64,000 bases of DNA, taken from Faecalibacterium sp. HTF-F. GTDB taxonomy: Bacteria > Bacillota > Clostridia > Oscillospirales > Ruminococcaceae. Position numbers and translations under genes: made by a program. Within the stretch, counting starts at the first letter, position 1. Each line of letters begins with the position of its first letter. Where the stretch lies: positions 310,001 to 374,000 of the forward strand of contig NZ_CP094473.1 in NCBI RefSeq assembly GCF_023347535.1, in the 5' to 3' direction. This document shows positions 54,825 through 61,852 of the stretch, one piece after another. Under the pieces are notes generated by a model. That model saw only the letters and a program-made list of their open reading frames with translations, searched no databases and was not told the DNA's origin.

Positions 54825-55724
54825 ATGAATATTGTATCTGCTGTTATCCTGTGTACCATCGTGGGCGCAGTCGGCGCGATCGTTCTGGTCGCAGCGGCCA
54901 AGTTCATGGCGGTGGAGGAAGACCCCCGCATTGAAGAAGTTACCAACTGCCTTGCCGGTGCAAACTGCGGCGGCTGCGGCTACGCAGGCTGTGCGGACTA
55001 CGCAAAGGCTGTGGTCATGGACGGCGTGCCCTGTGACAAGTGCGCACCCGGCGGCCCCAAGGCTGCCGCTGCCATTGCCAAGATCATGGGCGGCACGGCC
55101 AGCGCCGTGGAAAAGAAGGCGGTTGTCCAGTGTCAGGGCAATTCCGAGCACTGCAAGCCTGCTTACGATTACAAGGGCATCCAGACCTGCGCAGCCGCTG
55201 CTGCGCTGTACGGCGGCCCCAAGACCTGCTCCTTTGCCTGCGTTGGTCTGGGCGACTGCACCAAGGTGTGTAAGTTCGATGCCATCCACATTGTGGACGG
55301 CGTGGCCAAGGTGGACAAGGACAAGTGCACCGGCTGCGGTGCCTGCGCAAACATCTGCCCCAAGCAGGTCATTATGATCGACGTGGGCGGCCCGCGCAAG
55401 CCGGTGGTCATGTGCTCCAACAAGGACAAGGGTCCTGTGGCCATGAAGGCCTGCACCACCTCCTGCATTGCCTGCGGTATGTGCGAGCGCACCTGTAAGT
55501 TTGACGCTATCCACGTGGTGGATGGCGTGGCCCGCATCGACTACGACAAGTGCAAGGGCTGCGGCATGTGTGCCCAGAAGTGCCCCAAGCACATCATCCT
55601 CTTCCCGCTGAAGGATGACCCCAATCCCCCGAAGCCGGTGGTGAAGCCCGCCGCTCCCGCTGCTGCCCCTGCAGCAAAGCCGGAAGCCAAGGCTGAGGCA
55701 AAGCCCGAGACCAAGGCAGAGTAA
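54825..55724 (+). CDS. rnfB: Rnf complex subunit B (ferredoxin entry)
   Basis: 299 aa. N-terminal membrane helix, then the CxxxxxCxxCxxxxC cluster (Cys42, 48, 51, 56). Several ferredoxin sets follow: Cys168, 171, 174, 178; Cys214, 217, 220, 224; Cys243, 246, 249, 253; and a further group near 135-149. It receives electrons from reduced ferredoxin. The last 30 residues are a Pro/Ala/Lys/Glu tail (AAPAAAPAAKPEAKAEAKPE) beyond the last cluster. Last gene of the operon, before a strong terminator. Confidence 0.96.
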   Translation: MNIVSAVILCTIVGAVGAIVLVAAAKFMAVEEDPRIEEVTNCLAGANCGGCGYAGCADYAKAVVMDGVPCDKCAPGGPKAAAAIAKIMGGTASAVEKKAVVQCQGNSEHCKPAYDYKGIQTCAAAAALYGGPKTCSFACVGLGDCTKVCKFDAIHIVDGVAKVDKDKCTGCGACANICPKQVIMIDVGGPRKPVVMCSNKDKGPVAMKACTTSCIACGMCERTCKFDAIHVVDGVARIDYDKCKGCGMCAQKCPKHIILFPLKDDPNPPKPVVKPAAPAAAPAAKPEAKAEAKPETKAE

Positions 55725-55736
55725 ACTGTAAAAACC

Positions 55737-55772
55737 AAAGCCCGCCGTGCAGCGATGCCCGGCGGGCTTTTT
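55737..55772 (+). terminator. Terminator of the rnf operon
   Basis: A 10-bp stem (55737-55746 with 55761-55770) followed by T. Confidence 0.85.
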
Positions 55773-55796
55773 GCAGCTTTTTGTAAGAAAATCCGG

Positions 55797-55825
55797 TTGC
55801 AATGAGGCGAAATTGTGGTTAAATA
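55797..55825 (+). promoter_or_regulatory. Promoter of the MFS gene
   Basis: TTGCAA (55797-55802), 17 bp, TAAATA (55820-55825). Confidence 0.6.
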
Positions 55826-55858
55826 GAAGGAGGATATTTCCGCAAGGAGAGAAACACC

Positions 55859-56998
55859 ATGGAACAACAGTCTGCACGCCTGCGGAATACAGGCTTTCTT
55901 ACCTTCTTCTTCAGCGGCATCTGCGCCATCAGCGCTGGCGTTGTGGTCAGCCTTTTGCAGGAAGAGCACGGCTTTGCCTACGGCATGACCGGCACCCTGC
56001 TCTCGCTCATGAGCATCGGCAACCTGATCGCCGGGTTTCTGGTGGGCGTGCTGCCCAGTGCGCTGGGCATGAAACGCAGCGTGCTGCTGCTGACCATCGG
56101 CTACGCGGTGGGCTACAGCCTGATGGGCCTGACGGGTGCCGTGGCGGTGCTGGCGCTGGCGTTTTTTCTGGTGGGCATCGCCAAGGGCAGCGTCATGAAC
56201 ACCTGCACCATTCTGGTCAGCGATAACTCGGCCAACCGTACCCGGGGCATGAACCTGATGCACAGCTGTTACGCCTGCGGTGCACTGCTGTGTCCCTTCC
56301 TCATTGCAGCGGCGGCAAGGGTGAGCACCGCACTGGCAGTATTCCTGCTGGCGGTGCTGGGCCTGCTGCTCTGGCTGGTGTATGGATTTACTCCGCTGGG
56401 CGGCGGGAGTCAGAAAACAGCCCGGACGAAAGAGGTCATCGACTGGAGCTTTCTGCATGCACCGCGCTTCTGGCTGCTGACCGGCCTTTTGTTCTGCCAG
56501 AACGCGGCGGAGCAGAGCGTTACCGGCTGGATGGTGACCTATTTTAAGGGTAGCGGCATCATTGCCGGTTCGCTGGCGGCCTACACCGTCACGGTGATGT
56601 GGGGTGCCACATTGGTGGCACGCCTGCTCATTGCGTTCGTGTTCCCGTTCAAGAACCCGCGCAAGGCCATGGTGGGCATGAGCGTGCTGTGCACCTTCTT
56701 CTATGTGCTGCTGGTGCGGGCTGACACGCAGGGCATGGCCATTGTGCTGCTGTTTGCATTTGCATTCTCGATGGCAGGTCTGAACCCCACTGCGGTCGCC
56801 AGCGCAGGCCGCATGACCAGCGTTACCAGCATGGGCATCATGCTGCCGGCGGCGTCCAGCGGTGCCATCCTCATGCCGTGGATCATCGGCATCGTGGCCG
56901 AAAAGACGGGCCTTGCCGCCGGTATGGCATCCAATATCGTGCCCTGTGTGGGGCTGATTATTTTCACCCTGCTGGTGGCTAGATTGCCGGAAGAGTAA
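55859..56998 (+). CDS. Major facilitator superfamily transporter
   Basis: 379 aa with 11-12 membrane helices. GFLTFFFSGICAISAGVVVS starts helix 1 and the loop GVLPSALGMKRSVLLL fits the MFS A-motif region. NLMHSCYACGALLCPFL in helix 5 recalls the FucP/sugar-proton group. Substrate not known. AAGGAGAG ribosome site. No linked catabolic genes. Confidence 0.85.
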   Translation: MEQQSARLRNTGFLTFFFSGICAISAGVVVSLLQEEHGFAYGMTGTLLSLMSIGNLIAGFLVGVLPSALGMKRSVLLLTIGYAVGYSLMGLTGAVAVLALAFFLVGIAKGSVMNTCTILVSDNSANRTRGMNLMHSCYACGALLCPFLIAAAARVSTALAVFLLAVLGLLLWLVYGFTPLGGGSQKTARTKEVIDWSFLHAPRFWLLTGLLFCQNAAEQSVTGWMVTYFKGSGIIAGSLAAYTVTVMWGATLVARLLIAFVFPFKNPRKAMVGMSVLCTFFYVLLVRADTQGMAIVLLFAFAFSMAGLNPTAVASAGRMTSVTSMGIMLPAASSGAILMPWIIGIVAEKTGLAAGMASNIVPCVGLIIFTLLVARLPEE

Positions 56999-57023
56999 AA
57001 GTGAGCGAAAGGAGAACAGAAGA

Positions 57024-57932
57024 ATGAAAAACGATACGAGCCAGAGAACAAAGAAAGAAGAAAAAGCAGAGAATAAATTAAAAAATGCTTTATCTGCACC
57101 CCAAAAGGCTATAGTGCAGGCGATTGATGTAAATGGCAACGGTGAAATTGACATTGAAGACATTATCGCACTTGGAATGCGGGTTCCGGGGATACGTGTT
57201 AATAGAGAGGATTTTTTAAGAAGAGAATTTATGAAAAATCATCCGGAGAATGTTGTTGACAAAATCGTCCAACTGAATCCGGCACAGGCGAAAATCAATC
57301 CGAGGGAAGTTGATAAACTGGCAGATGAAGTTATAAAATTTGAGCGCAATTGTGTTTCAGGAATTTCAGCGGCGCTTGGCATGCCAGGCGGTATAGCGAT
57401 GGTAGGAACAATTCCTGCCGATTTGGCACAGTATTATGGATATCTGCTTCGTGCCACACAGAAACTAATGTATCTTTACGGTTTTCAACAGATAGACACA
57501 GGAAATGAAAAGGCAATGATGGATTCCGAAACGATGAATATCCTGATCCTTTGCATGGGTGTTATGTCTGGTGTGCAAGGTGCAAATACTGCATTAAAGA
57601 CAATGGCAAATGCACTGGGACGTGGAGTGGAGCAGAGATTGTTGCGGTTTTCGTTGACGAAAGGAACAATCTATCCAATTGTAAAATCAGTTTCCAAATG
57701 GTTTGGAGTCAAAATGTCGAAGCAAATCTATGCAGGCTTCTTCAGAAAAGCAATTCCTGTAGTGGGCGGTGCACTTGGTGGCGGAATTACATTTTTCACG
57801 TTTAAACCATGCTGTGACCGGTTGAAAGATGCGCTGAAAGATACGTATCTTAGTAATCCTCTTTATCATGAAACCGAAGAAGAAAAAGAAATGAACAAAA
57901 AAATTGAGGTAGAATATAAAGAAATAAACTAA
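57024..57932 (+). CDS. EcsC-like protein with an EF-hand loop; AT-rich, probably acquired
   Basis: 302 aa. After a Lys/Glu-rich start comes a perfect calcium-loop pattern DVNGNGEIDIED (35-46: D-x-N-x-N-x-E-x-D-x-x-D). The centre, GGIAMVGTIPADLAQYYGYL and KLMYLYGF, resembles EcsC-family proteins. Later FRKAIPVVGGALGGGITFF may insert in a membrane. 45 of 120 bases in 57061-57180 are G/C, against 74 of 120 in 56401-56520. That points to recent transfer. It starts 25 bp after the MFS gene and converges with queH. Role unknown. Confidence 0.65.
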   Translation: MKNDTSQRTKKEEKAENKLKNALSAPQKAIVQAIDVNGNGEIDIEDIIALGMRVPGIRVNREDFLRREFMKNHPENVVDKIVQLNPAQAKINPREVDKLADEVIKFERNCVSGISAALGMPGGIAMVGTIPADLAQYYGYLLRATQKLMYLYGFQQIDTGNEKAMMDSETMNILILCMGVMSGVQGANTALKTMANALGRGVEQRLLRFSLTKGTIYPIVKSVSKWFGVKMSKQIYAGFFRKAIPVVGGALGGGITFFTFKPCCDRLKDALKDTYLSNPLYHETEEEKEMNKKIEVEYKEIN

Positions 57933-57937
57933 AAAGC

Positions 57938-58558
57938 TTAGTTTCCGATCCCTCTTGCTTTTGCGCTGAACTCGCACCCGCAGTAATCCTGCCGGTACAG
58001 GCCGTATTCCTCCGAAAGCTGCAGGCTGCGCAGATAGCCGTTGTGCTTTTTGAAGTCTGAGGGCAGATGCTTGACCCCGAATTCTGCCTCCAGCTCCTGT
58101 CCGATGGCGTTGATGCGCTTGGCGTCCTTGTGGGGGCTGATGGACAGCGTGGTGGTGAACCAGTCAAAGCCGTTTTCACTGGCGTACTGCGCCGCCCGGC
58201 GCATCCGCAGCCGGTAGCAGACCGTGCACCGACTGCCCCGCTCCGGCTCGTTTTCAAGGCCGGTGACGGCGGAGTAGAACTCCTGCGGGTCGTAGTGGTC
58301 CTCCACCACGGTCACACCCAGAGGATGGGCTGCCGCCACGAACTTCTTCAGTTCCTCGCCGCGGCGGTGGTATTCTTCCGCAGGCCAGGTGTTGGGGTTA
58401 TAGTAAAGCACCGTGATTTCAAAATACTGGCACAGTTGTTCCAGCACGGCGCTGGAACAGGGCCCGCAGCAGGCGTGCAGCAGCAGGCGCGGACGGGTGC
58501 CGCCCAGCTCCTTGAGCACGGCATCCATCTGCTGTGCAAAATTCAATTGAGTTGCCAT
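57938..58558 (-). CDS. queH: Epoxyqueuosine reductase QueH
   Basis: 206 aa. Last step of queuosine synthesis for tRNA. Motif LLHACCGPCSSAVLE has the adjacent Cys pair and third Cys of QueH; TVCYRLRMRRAA and QDYCGCEFS supply the remaining cluster ligands. The start at 58558 (MATQLNF) has AAAGGA 8 bp upstream; ATG at 58567 abuts that site. No other queuosine gene is nearby. Confidence 0.93.
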   Translation of the reverse strand: MATQLNFAQQMDAVLKELGGTRPRLLLHACCGPCSSAVLEQLCQYFEITVLYYNPNTWPAEEYHRRGEELKKFVAAAHPLGVTVVEDHYDPQEFYSAVTGLENEPERGSRCTVCYRLRMRRAAQYASENGFDWFTTTLSISPHKDAKRINAIGQELEAEFGVKHLPSDFKKHNGYLRSLQLSEEYGLYRQDYCGCEFSAKARGIGN

Positions 58559-58597
58559 TTTTATCATCCTTTGTTATACTGATTGAGAAAATTCCTT

Positions 58598-58653
58598 AAA
58601 AAGCTCGCCCCTTCGGGGGAGCTGGCATTGCACAGCAATGACTGAGAGGGTTT
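58598..58653 (+). repeat. Palindromic GGGGGAG/GAGAGGG repeat, single half (copy R4)
   Basis: AAGCTCGCCCC-TTCG-GGGGAGCT hairpin, stem GGCATTGCACAGCAATG, then ACTGAGAGGGTTT. Only one half of the pair seen at R1-R3 is present. It sits between the divergent queH and DUF896 genes. Confidence 0.78.
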
Positions 58654-58698
58654 GTTTTCTTATTATAACATATTCCGCTTGAAAATACAGGAGGCCCC

Positions 58699-58923
58699 AT
58701 GACACAGGAAAAGATCGCCCGCATCAACGAGCTGGCAAAAAAGAGCAAGACCACCGGCCTGACCGAGGCCGAGAAGGCAGAGCAGCAGGCTCTGCGCCGC
58801 GAGTACATCGATGATATGAAGGCCAGCCTGCGCGCACAGCTGGCCAACACCTCCATTCAGGAGCCGGACGGAACCATCCACAAGGTGACCCTCCGTGCCG
58901 ACCTTGAGAAGCCCCGCAGCTGA
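58699..58923 (+). CDS. DUF896 family protein (YnzC-like)
   Basis: 74 aa. [20 protein letters not shown] and [17 protein letters not shown] are the family core, two helices. YnzC of Bacillus lies in the SOS yneA operon, but the function is not settled. ACAGGAGG ribosome site. TATTAT upstream is a likely -10. A terminator follows. Confidence 0.93.
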   Translation: MTQEKIARINELAKKSKTTGLTEAEKAEQQALRREYIDDMKASLRAQLANTSIQEPDGTIHKVTLRADLEKPRS

Positions 58924-58950
58924 ACGCACAATTTTACGCGCACTTTTTTG

Positions 58951-58990
58951 GAGGAAAACGCAGCTCAAAGCTGCGCTTTCCTCTTTTTTT
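58951..58990 (+). terminator. Terminator of the DUF896 gene
   Basis: A 15-bp stem with one mismatch (58951-58965 with 58969-58983), then seven T. Confidence 0.88.
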
Positions 58991-59017
58991 GCGCGGAAAA
59001 CTGTGCTATACTATACT
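58989..59017 (+). promoter_or_regulatory. Promoter of purA
   Basis: TTGCGC (58989-58994), 17 bp, TATACT (59012-59017). The -35 overlaps the end of the preceding T-run. Confidence 0.6.
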
Positions 59018-59127
59018 AGCATTGGTGCGTGCATGATGCGCCGGTGCGCTTTCCCAAGGTGGCGTATCCCGGGCAAGGTGCACGGAAAAGGCTGTCTTTT
59101 GAAAAAATGATAAAGAGGTCATTTATT

Positions 59128-60420
59128 ATGCTTACTGCAATTACGGGTATCAACTGGGGCGATGAAGGCAAGGGCCGCATGGTCGACCTCATCAGCCAGG
59201 AGTATGACATCGTTGCACGCTATCAGGGCGGCAACAACGCCGGTCACACGGTGAAGAACGAGCGCGGCAAGTTCGTGCTGAACCTGCTGCCCTCCGGCAT
59301 CCTGCGCCCCAATGTCGTCTGCGTCATGGGCAACGGCATGGTCATCGACCCGCATCATCTGGACGGCGAGATCAACAAGCTGCGGGAGCAGGGCGTTGAG
59401 ATCAGCCCGGCAAACCTGAAGATCTCCGACCGTGCAACCATCACCATGCCCTACCATGTGGAGCAGGATGGTCTGGAAGAAGCCCGTCTGTCCAAGACCG
59501 GCGCACAGTTCGGCTCCACCAAGCGCGGCATCGCCTACGCTTACGGTGATAAGTACATGAAGAAGACCCTGCGCATGGGCGACCTGCTGCATCTGGATGA
59601 CGCGGTGAAGAAGCGCCTCATCACCATGGTGGACTCCAAGAATCTGGTGATGGAGGGCAGCTACAACGCCGCTCCCATCAACGTGGATGAGATGTGGGCA
59701 TGGCTCGAAAAGTATGCCGCCATCTTCAAGGACTACATCTGCGATGTGGGCCAGTATCTGGCTGATGCCGACGCCGAGGGCAAGAAGGTGCTGTTTGAGG
59801 CACAGCTGGGCGCTCTGCGCGACATCGATTTCGGCATCTACCCCTATACCACCTCTTCCAACGTCATCGGTGCCTACGCTCCCATCGGCGCAGGCATCCC
59901 GGGCCACAAGCTGCACAACTCCATCGGCGTCATGAAGGCTTACTCCTCCTGCGTGGGCGACGGCCCCTTCACTGCCGAGCTGGCAATGACCGAAGAGGAA
60001 AAGCACGACCTGCGTGAGGCTGGCCACGAGTACGGCGCAGCCACCGGCCGTCCCCGCCGCGTGGGCCCCATCGATCTGGTGGCAAGCCGCTACGGCGTGT
60101 TCTGCCAGGGCTGCGATGAAGTTGCTCTGACCCTGCTGGACGTGCTGGACTACATGGAAAAGATCCCCATGGTCACCGCTTATAAGCTGACCGACGGCAG
60201 CACCACCACCCGCTTCCCCATGGGTGAAGCTCTGGATACCGCACAGCCCGTGGTGGAGTACCTGCCCGGCTGGCACTGCGATATCACCGCGGCCCGCAAG
60301 TGGGAAGACCTGCCCAAGGAAGCACAGGCCTACGTGGAATATCTGGAAAAGGCTGTTGGCTGCAAGATCGCCTATATCTCGGTGGGTGCCGAGCGTGAGG
60401 CTTACATCCATCGCGTCTGA
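59128..60420 (+). CDS. purA: Adenylosuccinate synthetase
   Basis: 430 aa. Joins IMP and aspartate with GTP on the way to AMP. GINWGDEGKGR carries the catalytic Asp and P-loop; NNAGHTV the catalytic His; RPRRVGPID and KLTDGS (usual KLDVL region) follow. The start at 59128 has GAGGT upstream; an upstream extension would cover the promoter. It lacks other purine genes beside it. DegV follows after 44 bp. Confidence 0.96.
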   Translation: MLTAITGINWGDEGKGRMVDLISQEYDIVARYQGGNNAGHTVKNERGKFVLNLLPSGILRPNVVCVMGNGMVIDPHHLDGEINKLREQGVEISPANLKISDRATITMPYHVEQDGLEEARLSKTGAQFGSTKRGIAYAYGDKYMKKTLRMGDLLHLDDAVKKRLITMVDSKNLVMEGSYNAAPINVDEMWAWLEKYAAIFKDYICDVGQYLADADAEGKKVLFEAQLGALRDIDFGIYPYTTSSNVIGAYAPIGAGIPGHKLHNSIGVMKAYSSCVGDGPFTAELAMTEEEKHDLREAGHEYGAATGRPRRVGPIDLVASRYGVFCQGCDEVALTLLDVLDYMEKIPMVTAYKLTDGSTTTRFPMGEALDTAQPVVEYLPGWHCDITAARKWEDLPKEAQAYVEYLEKAVGCKIAYISVGAEREAYIHRV

Positions 60421-60464
60421 TGTTCCCGGCAGCCCCGAATGTTGCAGAAAAGGAAGCGTCACAG

Positions 60465-61367
60465 ATGTTTGATATCATTACCGACAGCGCATGCGACCTG
60501 ACGCCGGATACGGCCCGGCAGCTTGGTGTTGAGGTCGTGCCCTTCTACGTCTCGCTGGACGGCGAGCACTACCGCAAGGAGGGCACCGAGATCGCCGTGC
60601 GGGATTTCTACCAGTTCATGGTGGACAACCCCTCGGCCTATCCCAAGACCAGCCTTGCCTCCATCGAGGACTTTGAACAGATCTTCCGTGCCCATGCTGA
60701 GGCGGGCCGGGCTGTGCTGTGTCTGGTGTTTACCAGCAAGATGAGCGGCTGCGTGGGCAGCGCCCGCAATGCCCGGGATCTGGTGCTGGAAGATTTCCCC
60801 GATGCCCGCATTGAGGTCATTGACAGCGCGGCAGCTACCGTTACCGAGTCCACCATGGTGGAAAACGCCGTGGCCATGCGGGACGCAGGTTGCACGCTGG
60901 ACGAGACCGTGACATGGCTGGAAGCAGAGAAGGCCACCAACCAGATCTTCTTCACGGTAGGCAATCTGGACTATCTCATCAAGGGCGGCCGCATCGGCAA
61001 GGTGACGGGCCGTGCAGCCAACATGCTGGGCATCAAGCCGATGATCCTGTTCAAGGATGGCGAGATCTTCTCCGGCGGCGTGGCCCGCGGACGCCAGAAG
61101 AGCTTTGAAAAAGCGCTGGAGCAGCTGATGAACTATCTGGATGCCCACGGCGGCACCCCGGACGACTACCGCATCACAGTGGGCTACGGCTACGATGCCG
61201 ACGAGGGCAAGCGCCTGTGGATGCAGACGCGCGCGGCTCTGCGTGCAAAGTACCCCGGCGCACAGTGCGAAGTGGGCCTGCTGCAGATCGGCTGCACCAT
61301 TGCCGTGCACACCGGCCCCTATGCGCTGGGCATGGGCGTGATGCGCCGCTGGAAAAAGCAGGGCTGA
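60465..61367 (+). CDS. DegV family fatty-acid-binding protein
   Basis: 300 aa. MFDIITDSACDLTPD at the start, SLDGEHYRKEG, KTSLASIEDFEQIF and the fatty-acid pocket FTSKMSGCVGSARNA are family marks, as is LDYLIKGGRIGKVTG. In Gram-positives such proteins (FakB) give fatty acids to the FakA kinase. FakA is not in the window. Start at 60465 with AAGGAA upstream. A terminator closes it. Confidence 0.93.
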   Translation: MFDIITDSACDLTPDTARQLGVEVVPFYVSLDGEHYRKEGTEIAVRDFYQFMVDNPSAYPKTSLASIEDFEQIFRAHAEAGRAVLCLVFTSKMSGCVGSARNARDLVLEDFPDARIEVIDSAAATVTESTMVENAVAMRDAGCTLDETVTWLEAEKATNQIFFTVGNLDYLIKGGRIGKVTGRAANMLGIKPMILFKDGEIFSGGVARGRQKSFEKALEQLMNYLDAHGGTPDDYRITVGYGYDADEGKRLWMQTRAALRAKYPGAQCEVGLLQIGCTIAVHTGPYALGMGVMRRWKKQG

Positions 61368-61387
61368 TACCATTATAAAATAAGAAC

Positions 61388-61429
61388 GGCACCGTATGGC
61401 TAAAAAGCTGTACGGTGCCTTACTTTTTT
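61388..61429 (+). terminator. Terminator of the degV gene
   Basis: A 9-bp stem GGCACCGTA (61388-61396 with 61411-61419) then a T-run at 61424. Confidence 0.85.
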
Positions 61430-61457
61430 ACATAAAACTGCTATCGTAGAATCGGCC

Positions 61458-61590
61458 CGCGTGTCGGCAGCTTTCTCTTCGGACACGACTCGGGCCATTC
61501 CATCGCCCGCCCTATTGCCTTGCGGCAACAGGGTCCCACCCCAGCGGACGGTCCTCAGAGAAACTCCCGACCCACTGACCGTGGCAGATT
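61458..61590. repeat. Repeat with terminal inverted repeats and central hairpin, copy 2
   Basis: TCGGCAGCTTTCTCTTCGGA near the left mirrors GGTCCTCAGAGAAACTCCCG on the right. The centre is CCCTATTGCC-TTGC-GGCAACAGGG (61510-61533) then TCCCACCCC, as in copy 1 at 38619-38750. It lies upstream of the clpB promoter. Confidence 0.75.
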
Positions 61591-61636
61591 CTTTTGAATG
61601 GGAAAATTATGATTTGCAAACTTTTTATGAACCCTA

Positions 61637-61665
61637 TTGACAAAGTGGGAAAACAGGAGTATATT
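61637..61665 (+). promoter_or_regulatory. Promoter of clpB
   Basis: TTGACA (61637-61642), 17 bp, TATATT (61660-61665). Confidence 0.85.
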
Positions 61666-61666
61666 T

Positions 61667-61693
61667 TTAGCAGTCGAACAGATAGAGTGCTAA
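61667..61693 (+). promoter_or_regulatory. CIRCE element (HrcA operator)
   Basis: TTAGCAGTC-N9-GAGTGCTAA: only one base differs from the consensus TTAGCACTC-N9-GAGTGCTAA. It begins 1 bp after the -10, so HrcA bound there would block initiation. The leader to clpB is about 160 nt. Confidence 0.9.
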
Positions 61694-61852
61694 AACAAGC
61701 GAAACCAGTTCGGCAGGAGGTGCACGAAACCGTGAAACAACTGAAGAATAGCCGCTGCTTCCCGTTCGGCAGCATCTCTGCGCCGGGATTTTAGCAAACG
61801 GCTGTCATGTCCGCTAAAATAAACCTTCCGGTATGAATGGAGGCTTGACTTT

